Positions 26,529 to 36,268 are shown, numbered from the stretch's first letter. The stretch: 48,603 bases of DNA from Pseudomonas sp. R5(2019) (GCF_009905435.1 NZ_JAAAMT010000046.1:1-48603); one strand, 5' to 3'. Notes: generated from the letters alone by a model not told the origin. Made by a program: numbers and translations.

Positions 26529-29292
26529 GTTTGCGATAACCTTGAATGCCTTGGTCGAGGAAGCCCTCGACCTTGTTGCCCGTAATGCCACCAAGGCCTT
26601 TGAGCACGATTTGCAGGAAGATGCCGTGGTCGCCTTTCTCGTTCTGCGGTGCGAATTGACTGAACTCGTCATAGTCGACCCAGTAACGGTTGATCAGGCG
26701 CAGCTTCCAGCAGCAGCTGTCGTATTCGAAGCCACCAAAGGCTTCCAGGGTGCGGTTGCGGTTGTAGTCATGCTGCCAGCGAGCAATGGCGTTCCACTGC
26801 GGGACGATCGGCCAGATGACCGAGAAGTCATGCTGTTCGATCTTGTAGTAGTCCTTGATGTAGTTCGGATCACCCGGCGTGCCGTAGTCGCCGCCACCCA
26901 CCGACCATCTACCGGTCGTGGAGTCGTAACGGACCAGGTCGTTGCGGTAGCGATAGCCGAGGTTGATGACCTTGTTCGGGTTGTCTTCAGGCTGGTAGTG
27001 GAACATCGCGCTGCCCGAACGGGTGCTGCGGCTGTCCGGGTCCCAGTTGAAGTCCGAACTCAGGCGCCAGTCGCGGTTGAAGCGATATTCATATTCCAGT
27101 GCGTACGGCGACACATTGGCCTGGGCATCGGCGCGGGTGAGGTAGTCGATGCCTGGCAGTTGGACCTTGCGATCCTGGAAGTACACGGCCTGGCCGATGC
27201 TGAAGCGTTGACGCTCGAAGCCGTTGTCCTCGATCCAGCGGTTGGTCACGCCCAGCGACAATTTGTTTTCGTCACCGATGCGGTCGGAGCCATAGAAGCG
27301 GTTTTCACGGAACAGCGACGAGTAGTTGAAGGTCGACTCGGAGGTATCGAAGATCGGGATATCGGTCTGATCTTCATACGGGACATAGAGGTAGAACAGG
27401 CGCGGTTCCAGGGTCTGGCGATAGTTATTGCCGAACCATTGGGTGTTGCGGTCGAAATACAGGCCGCTGTCGATGCTGTAGACCGGGACACCACGGTTTT
27501 GACTGCTGCTGAACTGCTCATCAGCCAGCAAGGTGTTTTGGCCCGTTTGATCGAGATCCAGGTCGTAGTTGGTGAAACCGTATTTGATCGACGGTTTCAG
27601 GAAGCCAAAGGTCCATTCCAGTGGCAGGCTGACTCTTGGTTCGAGATTGGTTCTGTTGCCGTTAGCGCGCGCCAGCCCCGTCACGTTGTTGTCGAGGCGG
27701 GATTCCGCGATGCCCTGGTCGTTGATGTAGTCGCCGGTACGCAGGTCGCGGTCAAAACGTACGAATTCGGTGTTGTAGCTGAACTCCAGGCCACCCGGAT
27801 GAACCGGCAGCGCACCGTTGAAGGTGATTTGCGGCAGACGGTCATACGGGGTGATCTGAGAAACCGTGGCCAGTTTCAGCGACTGTACGTTCAGGCGAGC
27901 AACATAAGAATCACCACGGTAGCTGACAGCACCTTGCTGGTTGATGTAATCGCTGGTGTCGACACCAATCTGATCGGTCTTCAAGTCCTGGAAGTAGTAC
28001 GGATCGCTGATGTCGGTGTAATCAACTTCAGTGAGGACACGCGAGTCCAGGCCGCCCTTGTGTTGCCAGTTGAGCATCCAGCGCTGCTTGTCGTAATCGG
28101 ACTGCAGTTCGCGCGAGTCGTCTTCATCGTTCAGGTACGCGCCGCCGAACTGGCCTTCGCTGCTCGGGGTCAGGTAGCGGAACTCGCCTTCCATCAACAG
28201 GCCGCGCTTGGCCATGTAGTGCGGAAACAACGTGGCGTCATAGTTCGGCGCCAGGTTGAAGTAGTACGGCGTGGTCAACGCAAAGCCGGTGTCACTGCTG
28301 GTGCTGATGGACGGCGGCAGGAAACCGGACTGACGACGGTCGTCGATCGGGAAGTAGATGTACGGGGTGTAGAAGATCGGAATGTTCTTCACCCGTAGTG
28401 TTGCGTTGGTTGCGGTACCGAAGCCGGTCGCCGGGTTCAAGGTGATGTTGTTGCCCTTGAGCTGCCAGGCGTTGCTGTTCGGCTCGCACGTGGTGTACGT
28501 ACCATCCTTGAGGCGGATGATGGCGTTTTCAGCACGCTTGGCGTAAAGCGCGCTGCCGCGAGTATTGGACTTGTGCAGCACGTATTCGGCGTTGTCGATC
28601 TTCGCCTCGCCGGTATCGAGCTGGATTTCGGCATGGTCGCCGACCACCAGTGCGCCGTTGTCGCGCAGCTTGACGTTGCCATTGAGCTCGCCACGGTTTT
28701 CGGCCTGGTGCAGGCTGGCCTCGTCGGCCTCCACCTGCATGCTGCCCTGGCGCATGACCACATCACCGGCGAGCGTGGCAACTTGCTGCTCTTGCTCGTA
28801 GCGCGAAGCCTTGGCACCGATAAAGGTCGGGGCTTCGTCTTTCGGCGTTTTGTCGGTCATGCCCGGGCGGATCGGCTCGACGTAGGCTCCGGCGCAGTAA
28901 GGCGCGGTTTCGGCCAGCTGGGCAGGTGTGAGTTTGTCGCGCGCGACCCAGTCCAGGTGGCTATAGTCTGCGCTGCGAGCTTTCAGGGCGCGGCCTTTGC
29001 TTTCGGTGACCAGTACCGGGGTCGGGCCTTTTTCCTCGGCAACGGCCTCGCCAGCGCTCTGCTCAGCGGATTCGCTGGCGGAACTGACGGGGCTTTCGGT
29101 CTGCACAGGTCGAGGAGGCAATACGGCATTGCTGGATTTGGGCTTGCAGTCCCAGGCACCGGAAGCAGAGACTTGGCAGTCAAACTGATCCGCGGCAACC
29201 ACGAATGGTACAGCTAGAGGTTGCATCGCCAGCAAACCGCCAGTGACCAGCAACGGGAATTTTTTACGAAACGCGGGGGATTTCAATGCCAT
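26509..29292 (-). CDS. lptD: LPS-assembly outer-membrane protein LptD
   Basis: The 927-residue protein inserts lipopolysaccharide into the outer leaflet together with LptE. It has a signal peptide (ends near VVAADQ), an N-terminal Pseudomonas-specific stretch, an OstA-type beta-jellyroll domain (about 150-290), and a large C-terminal beta-barrel rich in Tyr/Phe. The Cys pairs used for disulfides in the family are partly visible (DCQVSASGAWDC, then a Cys pair in SCCW near the end). ATG 29292 (MALKSPAFRKKFPLL) is chosen as it directly opens the signal peptide. It is the first gene of the lptD-surA-pdxA-rsmA-apaG-apaH-glpE run and divergent from amgK. Confidence 0.96.
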   Translation of the reverse strand: MALKSPAFRKKFPLLVTGGLLAMQPLAVPFVVAADQFDCQVSASGAWDCKPKSSNAVLPPRPVQTESPVSSASESAEQSAGEAVAEEKGPTPVLVTESKGRALKARSADYSHLDWVARDKLTPAQLAETAPYCAGAYVEPIRPGMTDKTPKDEAPTFIGAKASRYEQEQQVATLAGDVVMRQGSMQVEADEASLHQAENRGELNGNVKLRDNGALVVGDHAEIQLDTGEAKIDNAEYVLHKSNTRGSALYAKRAENAIIRLKDGTYTTCEPNSNAWQLKGNNITLNPATGFGTATNATLRVKNIPIFYTPYIYFPIDDRRQSGFLPPSISTSSDTGFALTTPYYFNLAPNYDATLFPHYMAKRGLLMEGEFRYLTPSSEGQFGGAYLNDEDDSRELQSDYDKQRWMLNWQHKGGLDSRVLTEVDYTDISDPYYFQDLKTDQIGVDTSDYINQQGAVSYRGDSYVARLNVQSLKLATVSQITPYDRLPQITFNGALPVHPGGLEFSYNTEFVRFDRDLRTGDYINDQGIAESRLDNNVTGLARANGNRTNLEPRVSLPLEWTFGFLKPSIKYGFTNYDLDLDQTGQNTLLADEQFSSSQNRGVPVYSIDSGLYFDRNTQWFGNNYRQTLEPRLFYLYVPYEDQTDIPIFDTSESTFNYSSLFRENRFYGSDRIGDENKLSLGVTNRWIEDNGFERQRFSIGQAVYFQDRKVQLPGIDYLTRADAQANVSPYALEYEYRFNRDWRLSSDFNWDPDSRSTRSGSAMFHYQPEDNPNKVINLGYRYRNDLVRYDSTTGRWSVGGGDYGTPGDPNYIKDYYKIEQHDFSVIWPIVPQWNAIARWQHDYNRNRTLEAFGGFEYDSCCWKLRLINRYWVDYDEFSQFAPQNEKGDHGIFLQIVLKGLGGITGNKVEGFLDQGIQGYRKREDQAY

Positions 29293-29422
29293 CTTGTTAG
29301 TCCGGGCTTCCTGCGTGCCATCTGCCCGCGTGTGGGGCCGCACGCCTCTCGATGGTCTGAAAAAGATGCTGGATAATAAAGCATGACCCGCTTGACGGCT
29401 AGCGCCGTCGGAGACCCTTGTA

Positions 29423-30448
29423 ATGCCTGAACACGATGTACGTTTGCAACACCTCGAAGTATGGCTCGGAGAACAATTGGCCGAGCTCTACCTGATCAAC
29501 GGCTGGGGTGCGGTTCCCGCGGCAACCCTGACCGCCGCCAGCAGTGACGCGAGCTTTCGCCGTTACTTCCGTTGGCAGGGTGAAGGCCGCAGCTTTATCG
29601 TCATGGATGCGCCACCACCGCAGGAAAACTGCAAGCCTTTCGTGGATATCGACCGTTTGCTGGCGACTGCCGGCGTCAACGTGCCGGTCATTCATGCCCA
29701 GGATCTTGAACGCGGGTTCCTGTTGCTGAACGATTTGGGCAATCAGACCTACCTTGATGTCATCAATGCCGAGAATGCCGATGCGCTGTTCGATGACGCC
29801 ATCGAGGCGCTGCTGGCGTTCCAGCAGCTGCCGATGGATGCGCCGTTGCCCAGCTACGATGTGGCCTTGTTGCGCCGTGAACTGGAGCTGTTCCCGGAGT
29901 GGTACGTGCGCCAGCACCTGGGCCATGGTTTCGACGCCACCCAGCAAGCCCTGTGGCAGCGCGTCAGCGACCTGTTGATCGACAGCGCCCTGGCTCAGCC
30001 CAAGGTGCTGGTGCACCGCGACTACATGCCGCGCAACTTGATGCTCAGCGAGCCCAACCCCGGTGTGCTGGATTTCCAGGATGCGGTGTATGGCCCGGTC
30101 ACTTACGACATCACTTGCCTGTTCAAGGATGCCTTCCTCAGTTGGCCTGAAGGGCGCGTGCGCGCCTGGCTCCAGCGCTACTGGAATGAGGCTCGTGACC
30201 GGGATATTCCAGTCCAGCCTGACTTCGAAGACTTCCGTCGCGCCAGTGACCTGATGGGCGTACAGCGCCACTTGAAGGTGATCGGGATCTTCGCGCGCAT
30301 CTGCCACCGTGACGGCAAGCCGCGCTACCTGAGCGATGTGCCGCGCTTCTTTGCTTACATAGAGACTGTGGTCGCCTGCCGCCCGGAACTGGCCGAACTG
30401 GGCAAACTGATCGCCAGCCTGAATGTAGCCACAGAGGCCTCGTCATGA
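29423..30448 (+). CDS. amgK: N-acetylmuramate/N-acetylglucosamine kinase AmgK
   Basis: This 341-residue aminoglycoside-phosphotransferase-fold kinase phosphorylates the anomeric carbon of MurNAc (and GlcNAc) in the Pseudomonas peptidoglycan-recycling shortcut that bypasses MurA, the fosfomycin target. SSDASFRRYFRW opens the nucleotide lobe. VLVHRDYMPRNLML is the catalytic loop and VLDFQDAVYGP carries the metal-binding Asp. GGAG (29410-29413) precedes ATG 29423; just before it GACGGC/GCCGTC (29394-29409) could form a small hairpin. It overlaps murU by 4 bases. Confidence 0.95.
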   Translation: MPEHDVRLQHLEVWLGEQLAELYLINGWGAVPAATLTAASSDASFRRYFRWQGEGRSFIVMDAPPPQENCKPFVDIDRLLATAGVNVPVIHAQDLERGFLLLNDLGNQTYLDVINAENADALFDDAIEALLAFQQLPMDAPLPSYDVALLRRELELFPEWYVRQHLGHGFDATQQALWQRVSDLLIDSALAQPKVLVHRDYMPRNLMLSEPNPGVLDFQDAVYGPVTYDITCLFKDAFLSWPEGRVRAWLQRYWNEARDRDIPVQPDFEDFRRASDLMGVQRHLKVIGIFARICHRDGKPRYLSDVPRFFAYIETVVACRPELAELGKLIASLNVATEASS

Positions 30449-31113
30449 AGGCCATGATTCTGGCCGCCGGTAAAGGCGAACGGATGCGCCCCTTGACCCT
30501 GCATACCCCCAAGCCATTGGTACCGGTGGCCGGCGTGCCGTTGATCGAGTATCACCTGCGCGCACTGGCGGCCGCCGGGTTTCATGACATCGTGATCAAT
30601 CACGCCTGGCTTGGGCAGCAGATCGAAGACCATTTGGGCGACGGTGCGCAATTTGGCCTGAGCATCCAGTACTCGGCCGAAGGCGAGCCGCTGGAAACCG
30701 GCGGTGGCATCTTCAAGGCGCTGCCACTGCTGGGCGATGAGCCGTTTTTGATCGTTAACGGCGATGTCTGGACCGATTACGACTTCCGTGCCCTGCGCAA
30801 GCCACTGGCAGGTCACGCGCACCTGGTGCTGGTGAACAATCCGGTGCACCACCCGGCCGGTGACTTTGCCCTGGTCGATGGGCAGGTACGGGACGACGGT
30901 GAAGACCCAAAGCTGACCTACAGCGGCATTGCCGTGCTGGATCCGGCATTGTTCGATGGCGCAGGTTCGGGGGCCTTCAAGCTGGCACCGCTGCTCCGTA
31001 GGGCGATGGCACAGGGGCGGGTCACGGGTGAGCGATTCGGCGGCCGCTGGGTCGATGTCGGCACCCATGAGCGTCTGGCCGAGGTCGAATACTTGCTGGC
31101 CGAGCAACGCTGA
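30445..31113 (+). CDS. murU: N-acetylmuramate alpha-1-phosphate uridylyltransferase MurU
   Basis: The 222-residue nucleotidyltransferase converts MurNAc-1-phosphate and UTP to UDP-MurNAc, acting after AmgK. The start MILAAGKGERMRPLTLHTPK is the canonical sugar-nucleotidyltransferase loop with the catalytic Lys in TPKPL. NGDVWTDYD holds the metal-binding Asp. Its ATGA start overlaps the amgK stop. Its own stop abuts djlA without a gap. Confidence 0.95.
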   Translation: MKAMILAAGKGERMRPLTLHTPKPLVPVAGVPLIEYHLRALAAAGFHDIVINHAWLGQQIEDHLGDGAQFGLSIQYSAEGEPLETGGGIFKALPLLGDEPFLIVNGDVWTDYDFRALRKPLAGHAHLVLVNNPVHHPAGDFALVDGQVRDDGEDPKLTYSGIAVLDPALFDGAGSGAFKLAPLLRRAMAQGRVTGERFGGRWVDVGTHERLAEVEYLLAEQR

Positions 31114-31878
31114 ATGCTGTGGCCTGTCACCCTGATCGGCGCGGCAGCCGGGTTTGCGATTGCGAGCATTCCCGGTACGTTGCTGGGGGCCTTGTTGGGG
31201 CAGGCGATGGATCGCCAACTTCGCGTGCAGGACTGGCCTGACCTGCTCGAGCGGCTCAGCGGCCGCTCGGCGCTGCGCGATGACGAAGTGCTGTTTGTAT
31301 TGCTTGGGCGGTTGGCCAAGAGTTCAGGCCGGGTCGTCGATGGCCATATTCAGCAGGCCCAGCTGGAAATGCGTCGGTTGGGGCTGGAAGGCGGATCACG
31401 CAAACGGGCGATCACCGCGTTCAATCGCGGCAAGGCCGGACGTGATCGCTTGCGCGGGCACCTTCTGCGTCTGAGCCGTCAACCCAATACGGCAGAAGGC
31501 CTGCTGCGGGCGTGCTGGCGGATGATCTGGGCGGACGGTCGAGCCACTCGGGAGGAGCGCGAGCTGATTGTGCAGTGGGGCAAATGGCTGGGTTGGGGCC
31601 AGGTCCGGGTGCAGGGGTTGTCGCTGGAGTACGAACCGCAGAAAGCCGTGCCCGCCGGGCGCGGCACCCACTACCAGGATGCCTTGCGCCTGCTGGGCGT
31701 GGCGGCCAATACGGAGCCGGCGCAAATCAAGCGCGCATACCGGCGTCTGCTCAGCCGCCATCATCCGGACAAACTGACCGGCAATGGGGCGACACCGGCT
31801 CAGGTGCGCGAGGCCACCGAGCGCACCCGCGATCTGCATCAGGCCTATGCGCTGGTTCGCCAGCGCCGGGATTTCTAA
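31114..31878 (+). CDS. djlA: DjlA-like membrane-anchored J-domain co-chaperone
   Basis: This 254-residue protein has an N-terminal glycine-rich membrane segment (VTLIGAAAGFAIASIPGTLL), a TerB-like helical domain (about 50-165) and a C-terminal J domain (about 188-254) with the DnaK-stimulating tripeptide in SRHHPDKL. Architecture and length are those of DjlA, which recruits DnaK at the inner membrane. It starts immediately after the murU stop, so it is co-expressed with peptidoglycan recycling genes; no functional link is known to me. Confidence 0.9.
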   Translation: MLWPVTLIGAAAGFAIASIPGTLLGALLGQAMDRQLRVQDWPDLLERLSGRSALRDDEVLFVLLGRLAKSSGRVVDGHIQQAQLEMRRLGLEGGSRKRAITAFNRGKAGRDRLRGHLLRLSRQPNTAEGLLRACWRMIWADGRATREERELIVQWGKWLGWGQVRVQGLSLEYEPQKAVPAGRGTHYQDALRLLGVAANTEPAQIKRAYRRLLSRHHPDKLTGNGATPAQVREATERTRDLHQAYALVRQRRDF

Positions 31879-31886
31879 GTATTGGA

Positions 31887-32864
31887 TCAGCTGTCGGCGG
31901 GTGCCACCCAGCCCCGGACGCGGCGCACCAGCTGGTCCTGCTCGGCGGCCTGGTTGCCGGGCAGGGTGTTCAGTTTGATCTGGCGATAGCCGCTGTCCTT
32001 CTGCCGCTTGCTGGCTTGCAACCGCTCAAGCGCTGCCTTGGCGGCCTGTGGGGTGCCGGCGTAGAGCACATCGACGGTCGGGATTTTCAGGCTGGCGATC
32101 AGATCATCCAGGCGTTGATTGGCGATCGCCGGTGTCTGCGCGGCCACCATCACCAGTTTTTGCACCTGTGCTGGCTGACGCTGCTGCACATAGAGTGCGG
32201 TCCAGTAAGCGCCGCTGCCGTGTCCAAGCAGAATGATGCTGCGCACCTTTTGCTGCTGGGCATAGGCAATGCCGGCATCGATCCGTGCGAAGATCCGCTG
32301 CGCATCTTCATTGCCCAGATCGGTGATCGTGTCCTGGGCCGGGCTGGTTTCGGCAGCATCCGATTCGGCGGCAGTGGCTTGTTCAATGTTGGTGACGGTA
32401 TCGGCGGGGGTCGCAGGTGTGCTCTGCTCGACGCGCGCGACCGTGGGTTCGACCCGCGATTGGGCAGCGCTGCTGAGCAGGTCCGGCAGGGTCAGGCTGA
32501 GGCTGTGCCAGCCGGCGTCGGGCAGTTTGCGCCGAAGCGGGCCGATTGCCTGGGGCCAGTCGGCGCTCTCCCCGGTGCCCGGGACAATCACCACCGCACC
32601 CTGTGGGTCACTGCTGTTGGCCGGTTTGAAGAGCGCGAGGAAGTTATCGCTGCCCGCCTGCAGGGTTTGCTGTTCCTGACCAGGCAATTGCCGTTCCAGC
32701 GCCACGGCGTCTTCCTGGCTACGCTCGGGCAGTGGCTGGCGCTCGGTGGGTGTCTGTTCGGAGGGAGCGGTGTCTGCGCTGTCGGCCGCCATGACCTGGG
32801 CGGCACAAGGTAGTATCAGTGCAAGGCACATCGCCATGAGCGGTGTGCGGTAGGTGTGCAACAT
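31887..32864 (-). CDS. DUF3530 family secreted alpha/beta-hydrolase-like protein
   Basis: The 325-residue protein has a signal peptide (ends near AAQVMAAD) and a mature part resembling an alpha/beta hydrolase: GAVVIVPGTGESADWP (oxyanion-side loop) and LLGHGSGAYW, whose GHGSG matches the nucleophile elbow. Between them lies a long Thr/Ala/Glu/Pro-rich insertion (about 160-200), probably flexible. The family is common in pseudomonads and its substrate is not established. It is convergent with djlA (8-base gap) and divergent from the sensor kinase gene. Confidence 0.85.
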   Translation of the reverse strand: MLHTYRTPLMAMCLALILPCAAQVMAADSADTAPSEQTPTERQPLPERSQEDAVALERQLPGQEQQTLQAGSDNFLALFKPANSSDPQGAVVIVPGTGESADWPQAIGPLRRKLPDAGWHSLSLTLPDLLSSAAQSRVEPTVARVEQSTPATPADTVTNIEQATAAESDAAETSPAQDTITDLGNEDAQRIFARIDAGIAYAQQQKVRSIILLGHGSGAYWTALYVQQRQPAQVQKLVMVAAQTPAIANQRLDDLIASLKIPTVDVLYAGTPQAAKAALERLQASKRQKDSGYRQIKLNTLPGNQAAEQDQLVRRVRGWVAPADS

Positions 32865-32951
32865 TGGAAAACCCAGGCCGGAAATAATACCGGCAGCCTA
32901 ATAGTATTTGTCAGGGACAGCCATGGCCTGCAATAGCTGCGATCTTCATTG

Positions 32952-35369
32952 ATGAGACACAAGATGATGCGTTTGTGCTGCCTGTGGGTTATCGGCTGGT
33001 TGTGTTTTCCCTTGATTGCCTGGGCGGATGAAGCTGCTTCCGGCGCTGTTGTCCGGCTCGATCCGGCCCAGCAGCAATGGCTGCAGGAGCATCGGAACAT
33101 ACGGGTTGGCCTGGTCCTGCAAGCACCCTATGCGCAGTTTGACCGGCGCCTGCAGCAGCTGTCGGGGCCCAATGTCGAGTTGATCGAGTGGATCGCCAGA
33201 TTGCTGCGCCTGGAGCTGACCTGGCGTAACTTCCCCGACCAGGAGACGCTGGAGAAAGCCTTGCGCGCCGGCGAGATCGATATGGCCCCGGGCATGACCC
33301 AGACGCCTGCAGGCCTGCGTTTGTGGTTGTTCTCCGATCCCTATATGCGGGTGCCGCAACTGGTCGTGGGCCCGCGCATCAGCGCCGTGGCAGTCGACCT
33401 GGAAAAGCTCGACAGCCGCGACCGGGTTGCCGTGCGCATGCCAAGCCCGGTAGCTGACTACCTGCGCAGCACGTATCCGAATCTGAACCTGCAAGGCGTA
33501 CCGATGGAGCGCCAGGCCCTGCAATTGCTGCTCAGCGATCAGGCCCGGTATGCGGTCATCGATGAGGCTCAGTTGAGCCGCTTGTCGCGCGAGGCGGAAT
33601 TTTCCGACCTGGTGGTGGTGGGTGATATCGGCTTGCCACAGTTATTGCGCGTTGCTTCACGGCGGGATTGGCCACAGTTGGCCGAGATCATCGAACAAGC
33701 GTTGCTGGCCGTTCCGGCTAAGGACCTGGAGAAGCTTCACGAGCGCTGGCTGCAACCCCGATACCCGCGGTTGACCGACTCCACGCGGTTCTGGCAGAAC
33801 CTCTGCCTGGTGCTCGGCGGGCTGTTGTTTGCGAGCGCCGTCGTGGTGATGTTGTTGCGTCGGCAAAAGCGTGGGCTGGAGCAGCGCTTGCTGGGCGCGC
33901 GCGAGGACCTGGCGCGCCATCGCGCCAGTGAAGAAGCGCTGCGCCTGGCCCAGTTCTCGATCGACCAGAGCACCGTGGGCATTCTCTGGGTCAATTGGGA
34001 CAGCCATGTGCGCTACGCCAACCGTGCGGCCGAAGCCATGCTCGGCTACTTGCCCGGTGCAGTCGTTGACCGGCCCTTGATCGATTTCGACCCGACCCTG
34101 CACATGGATCGCTGGTTGAGCCTGTGGCGGCGGGCGCGCTCGAGCGATGACCTGTTGCCGACCTTCGAAACCAATTGCGTGCGGGCCGATGGCAGCGTGT
34201 TGCCGGCTGACGTGTCGCTGAGTTTTCTGCGCTTTCGCGATGCCGAATACCTGGTGGTGTTTCTGACCGATGTCACCGAGCGCCGTCGTGCGCTGGCGGC
34301 CCTGCAGGAAAGCGAAGCGCGCTTGCAGGGCATCGCTGCCAACGTGCCGGGGTTGGTATTTCGCCTGGAGCGGTTGCGCCCCGGGGCCGAACTTGAATTT
34401 GCCTACATCAGCGAGGGCAGCGAGGCGCTGGTCGGATACTCTCCGGCCACCTTGCGCCATCCGGACATGGGCTTGCGCAGCCTCGTCCATCCGGACGACC
34501 GCGCCGCTTATCACCGTACCCAGGATCAAGCCCTGGACACCGACAGCGACTGGTCGTGGCAGGGCCGGATCCTGACCCGCCAGGGCGAAGAACGGTGGGC
34601 GGATATCAAGGCCATCACCCGTGGACTGGGCGAGGGAAGGGTGGTCTGGGATGGCATTGTCTGGGACATCAGTGAAAGCAAGCGCATCGAACATGAACTG
34701 GCCAGCTCCCAGGAGCAACTGCGTGAGCTGTCGGCGCACCTGGAGAGCGTTCGCGAAGAAGAAAAGGCCCGTATCGCCCGGGAAGTTCATGACGAGCTGG
34801 GGCAGATGCTCACCGTACTCAAGCTGGAAACCTCCATGTGCGAACTGGCCTACGCCCACCTCGACCCGGGCCTGAACGAACGGCTGAACAGCATGAAGCG
34901 CCTGATCGCCCAGCTGTTCCAGCTGATCCGCGACGTGGCCACGGCCTTGCGCCCGCCGATCCTGGACGCGGGGATCGGGTCGGCCATCGAGTGGCAGGCG
35001 CGGCGGTTTGAAGCTCGCACGCATATCCCCTGCCTGGTGCAGGTGCCGGATAATTTGCCAGCCTTGAGTGATGCCAAGGCGATCGGCCTGTTCCGGATCC
35101 TGCAGGAGGCGCTGACCAATGTAATGCGCCATGCCCAGGCGCATACTGTGCACATCAGCCTGAAACTGGATGGCTCGATGCTCTGTCTCACCATCAGTGA
35201 CGACGGCTGCGGCTTTGCGGCGTCCACAAGCCGGCCCACCTCCTTTGGCCTGGTCGGCATGCGCGAGCGGGTATTGATGCTGGGCGGCAGCCTTGAGCTC
35301 GACAGCGAGCCGGGAGAAGGTACAACCTTGAGCGTAAGCATCCCTTTTGATGCAGGAGAACGGCAGTGA
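32952..35369 (+). CDS. agtS: AgtS-like hybrid-sensing histidine kinase
   Basis: This 805-residue membrane kinase has a signal peptide, a periplasmic solute-binding-type domain (about 30-270), a membrane helix (about 275-300), two PAS domains (about 320-580), a HisKA_3 dimerisation domain with the phospho-acceptor in AREVHDELGQ, and a HATPase domain (NVMRHAQAH; SDDGCGF). Position before agtR and the transporter genes matches P. aeruginosa PA0600 (AgtS), which with AgtR controls uptake of delta-aminovalerate and GABA and has been linked to peptidoglycan sensing. ATG 32952 is used; ATG 32964 and 32967 are alternatives since none has a clear Shine-Dalgarno. Confidence 0.88.
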   Translation: MRHKMMRLCCLWVIGWLCFPLIAWADEAASGAVVRLDPAQQQWLQEHRNIRVGLVLQAPYAQFDRRLQQLSGPNVELIEWIARLLRLELTWRNFPDQETLEKALRAGEIDMAPGMTQTPAGLRLWLFSDPYMRVPQLVVGPRISAVAVDLEKLDSRDRVAVRMPSPVADYLRSTYPNLNLQGVPMERQALQLLLSDQARYAVIDEAQLSRLSREAEFSDLVVVGDIGLPQLLRVASRRDWPQLAEIIEQALLAVPAKDLEKLHERWLQPRYPRLTDSTRFWQNLCLVLGGLLFASAVVVMLLRRQKRGLEQRLLGAREDLARHRASEEALRLAQFSIDQSTVGILWVNWDSHVRYANRAAEAMLGYLPGAVVDRPLIDFDPTLHMDRWLSLWRRARSSDDLLPTFETNCVRADGSVLPADVSLSFLRFRDAEYLVVFLTDVTERRRALAALQESEARLQGIAANVPGLVFRLERLRPGAELEFAYISEGSEALVGYSPATLRHPDMGLRSLVHPDDRAAYHRTQDQALDTDSDWSWQGRILTRQGEERWADIKAITRGLGEGRVVWDGIVWDISESKRIEHELASSQEQLRELSAHLESVREEEKARIAREVHDELGQMLTVLKLETSMCELAYAHLDPGLNERLNSMKRLIAQLFQLIRDVATALRPPILDAGIGSAIEWQARRFEARTHIPCLVQVPDNLPALSDAKAIGLFRILQEALTNVMRHAQAHTVHISLKLDGSMLCLTISDDGCGFAASTSRPTSFGLVGMRERVLMLGGSLELDSEPGEGTTLSVSIPFDAGERQ

Positions 35370-35995
35370 TTCGGGTACTGGTAGCGGAAGATCACACCAT
35401 CGTTCGGGAAGGCATCAAGCAGCTGATCGGGCTGGCCAAGGACCTGCTCGTGGTCGGTGAAGCCGGCAATGGCGAACAGCTGCTCGAGGCCCTGCGGCAC
35501 ACGCCCTGTGAAGTGGTGCTGCTGGACATCTCGATGCCTGGCGTCAATGGCCTGGAGGCTATACCCAGGATTCGGGCGTTGAATAACCCGCCGGCGATTC
35601 TGGTGCTGTCGATGCACGACGAAGCCCAGATGGCCGCCCGCGCCTTGAAAATCGGCGCCGCAGGTTATGCGACCAAAGACAGCGATCCAGCCTTGCTGCT
35701 GACCGCGATCCGCCGGGTCGGCAATGGCGGGCGCTATATCGACCCGGAACTGGCTGACCGGATGGTCTTCGAAGTCGGCCTGACCGACGCCCGGCCTTTG
35801 CACTCGCTGCTTTCCGAGCGGGAGTTCTCGGTCTTCGAGCGTCTGGCGCAGGGCGCCAACGTCAACGATATTGCCCAACAGCTGGCGCTGAGCAACAAGA
35901 CCATCAGCACCCACAAGGCTCGCCTGATGCAGAAACTCAACGTCAACTCACTGGCTGAACTGGTCAAGTACGCCATGGAGCACAAGCTGGTGTAA
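35366..35995 (+). CDS. agtR: AgtR-like NarL/FixJ response regulator (GTG start)
   Basis: The 209-residue regulator has a receiver domain with phospho-acceptor Asp54 (VVLLDISMPG), acidic pair ED at 8-9 and Lys104 (YATKDSD), then a LuxR-type helix-turn-helix (LSEREFSVFERLAQG ... NKTISTHKARLMQKL). GTG 35366 is preceded by AGGAG at 35353-35357 and overlaps the agtS stop (GTGA). It is the cognate partner of AgtS and probably activates the transporter operon beginning at 36269. Confidence 0.92.
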   Translation: MIRVLVAEDHTIVREGIKQLIGLAKDLLVVGEAGNGEQLLEALRHTPCEVVLLDISMPGVNGLEAIPRIRALNNPPAILVLSMHDEAQMAARALKIGAAGYATKDSDPALLLTAIRRVGNGGRYIDPELADRMVFEVGLTDARPLHSLLSEREFSVFERLAQGANVNDIAQQLALSNKTISTHKARLMQKLNVNSLAELVKYAMEHKLV

Positions 35996-36041
35996 GCCAG
36001 CCCTGTTCTAAAAACGACGTCTCCACCCGTTTCGCATAACC

Positions 36042-36070
36042 CTGTGGGAGCGGCTTCAGCCGCGAAAGGC
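36042..36070 (+). repeat. Solitary REP element
   Basis: CTGTGGGAGCGGCTTCAGCC followed by GCGAAAGGC is a Pseudomonas REP, with internal hairpin GCGGCT-TC-AGCCGC. It lies between agtR and the agtA control region. Confidence 0.75.
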
Positions 36071-36143
36071 TGGATGTGATCTACCTGACACACCACAAGC
36101 GCCATTTCCGCACGTTGGACGCTATCCAAAAAACGCCATCTCT

Positions 36144-36159
36144 GTAGGGCAATCCCTAC
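36144..36159. promoter_or_regulatory. Inverted repeat, candidate AgtR operator
   Basis: GTAGGG-CAAT-CCCTAC is a perfect six-base inverted repeat about 110 bases upstream of agtA, between the regulator gene and its presumed target. Size and symmetry suit a dimeric LuxR-type DNA-binding domain. No published AgtR site is known to me; this is inference. Confidence 0.35.
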
Positions 36160-36268
36160 CCCGTTGCTTCCAAGACGCTGATATCAATCTCTCTTGCCCC
36201 CCGATTTGCGCCTGCTGCAGCCTTCACTAGGCTTGATCCACGGCAGTCATCCAATAAAAGGTGTGGGT

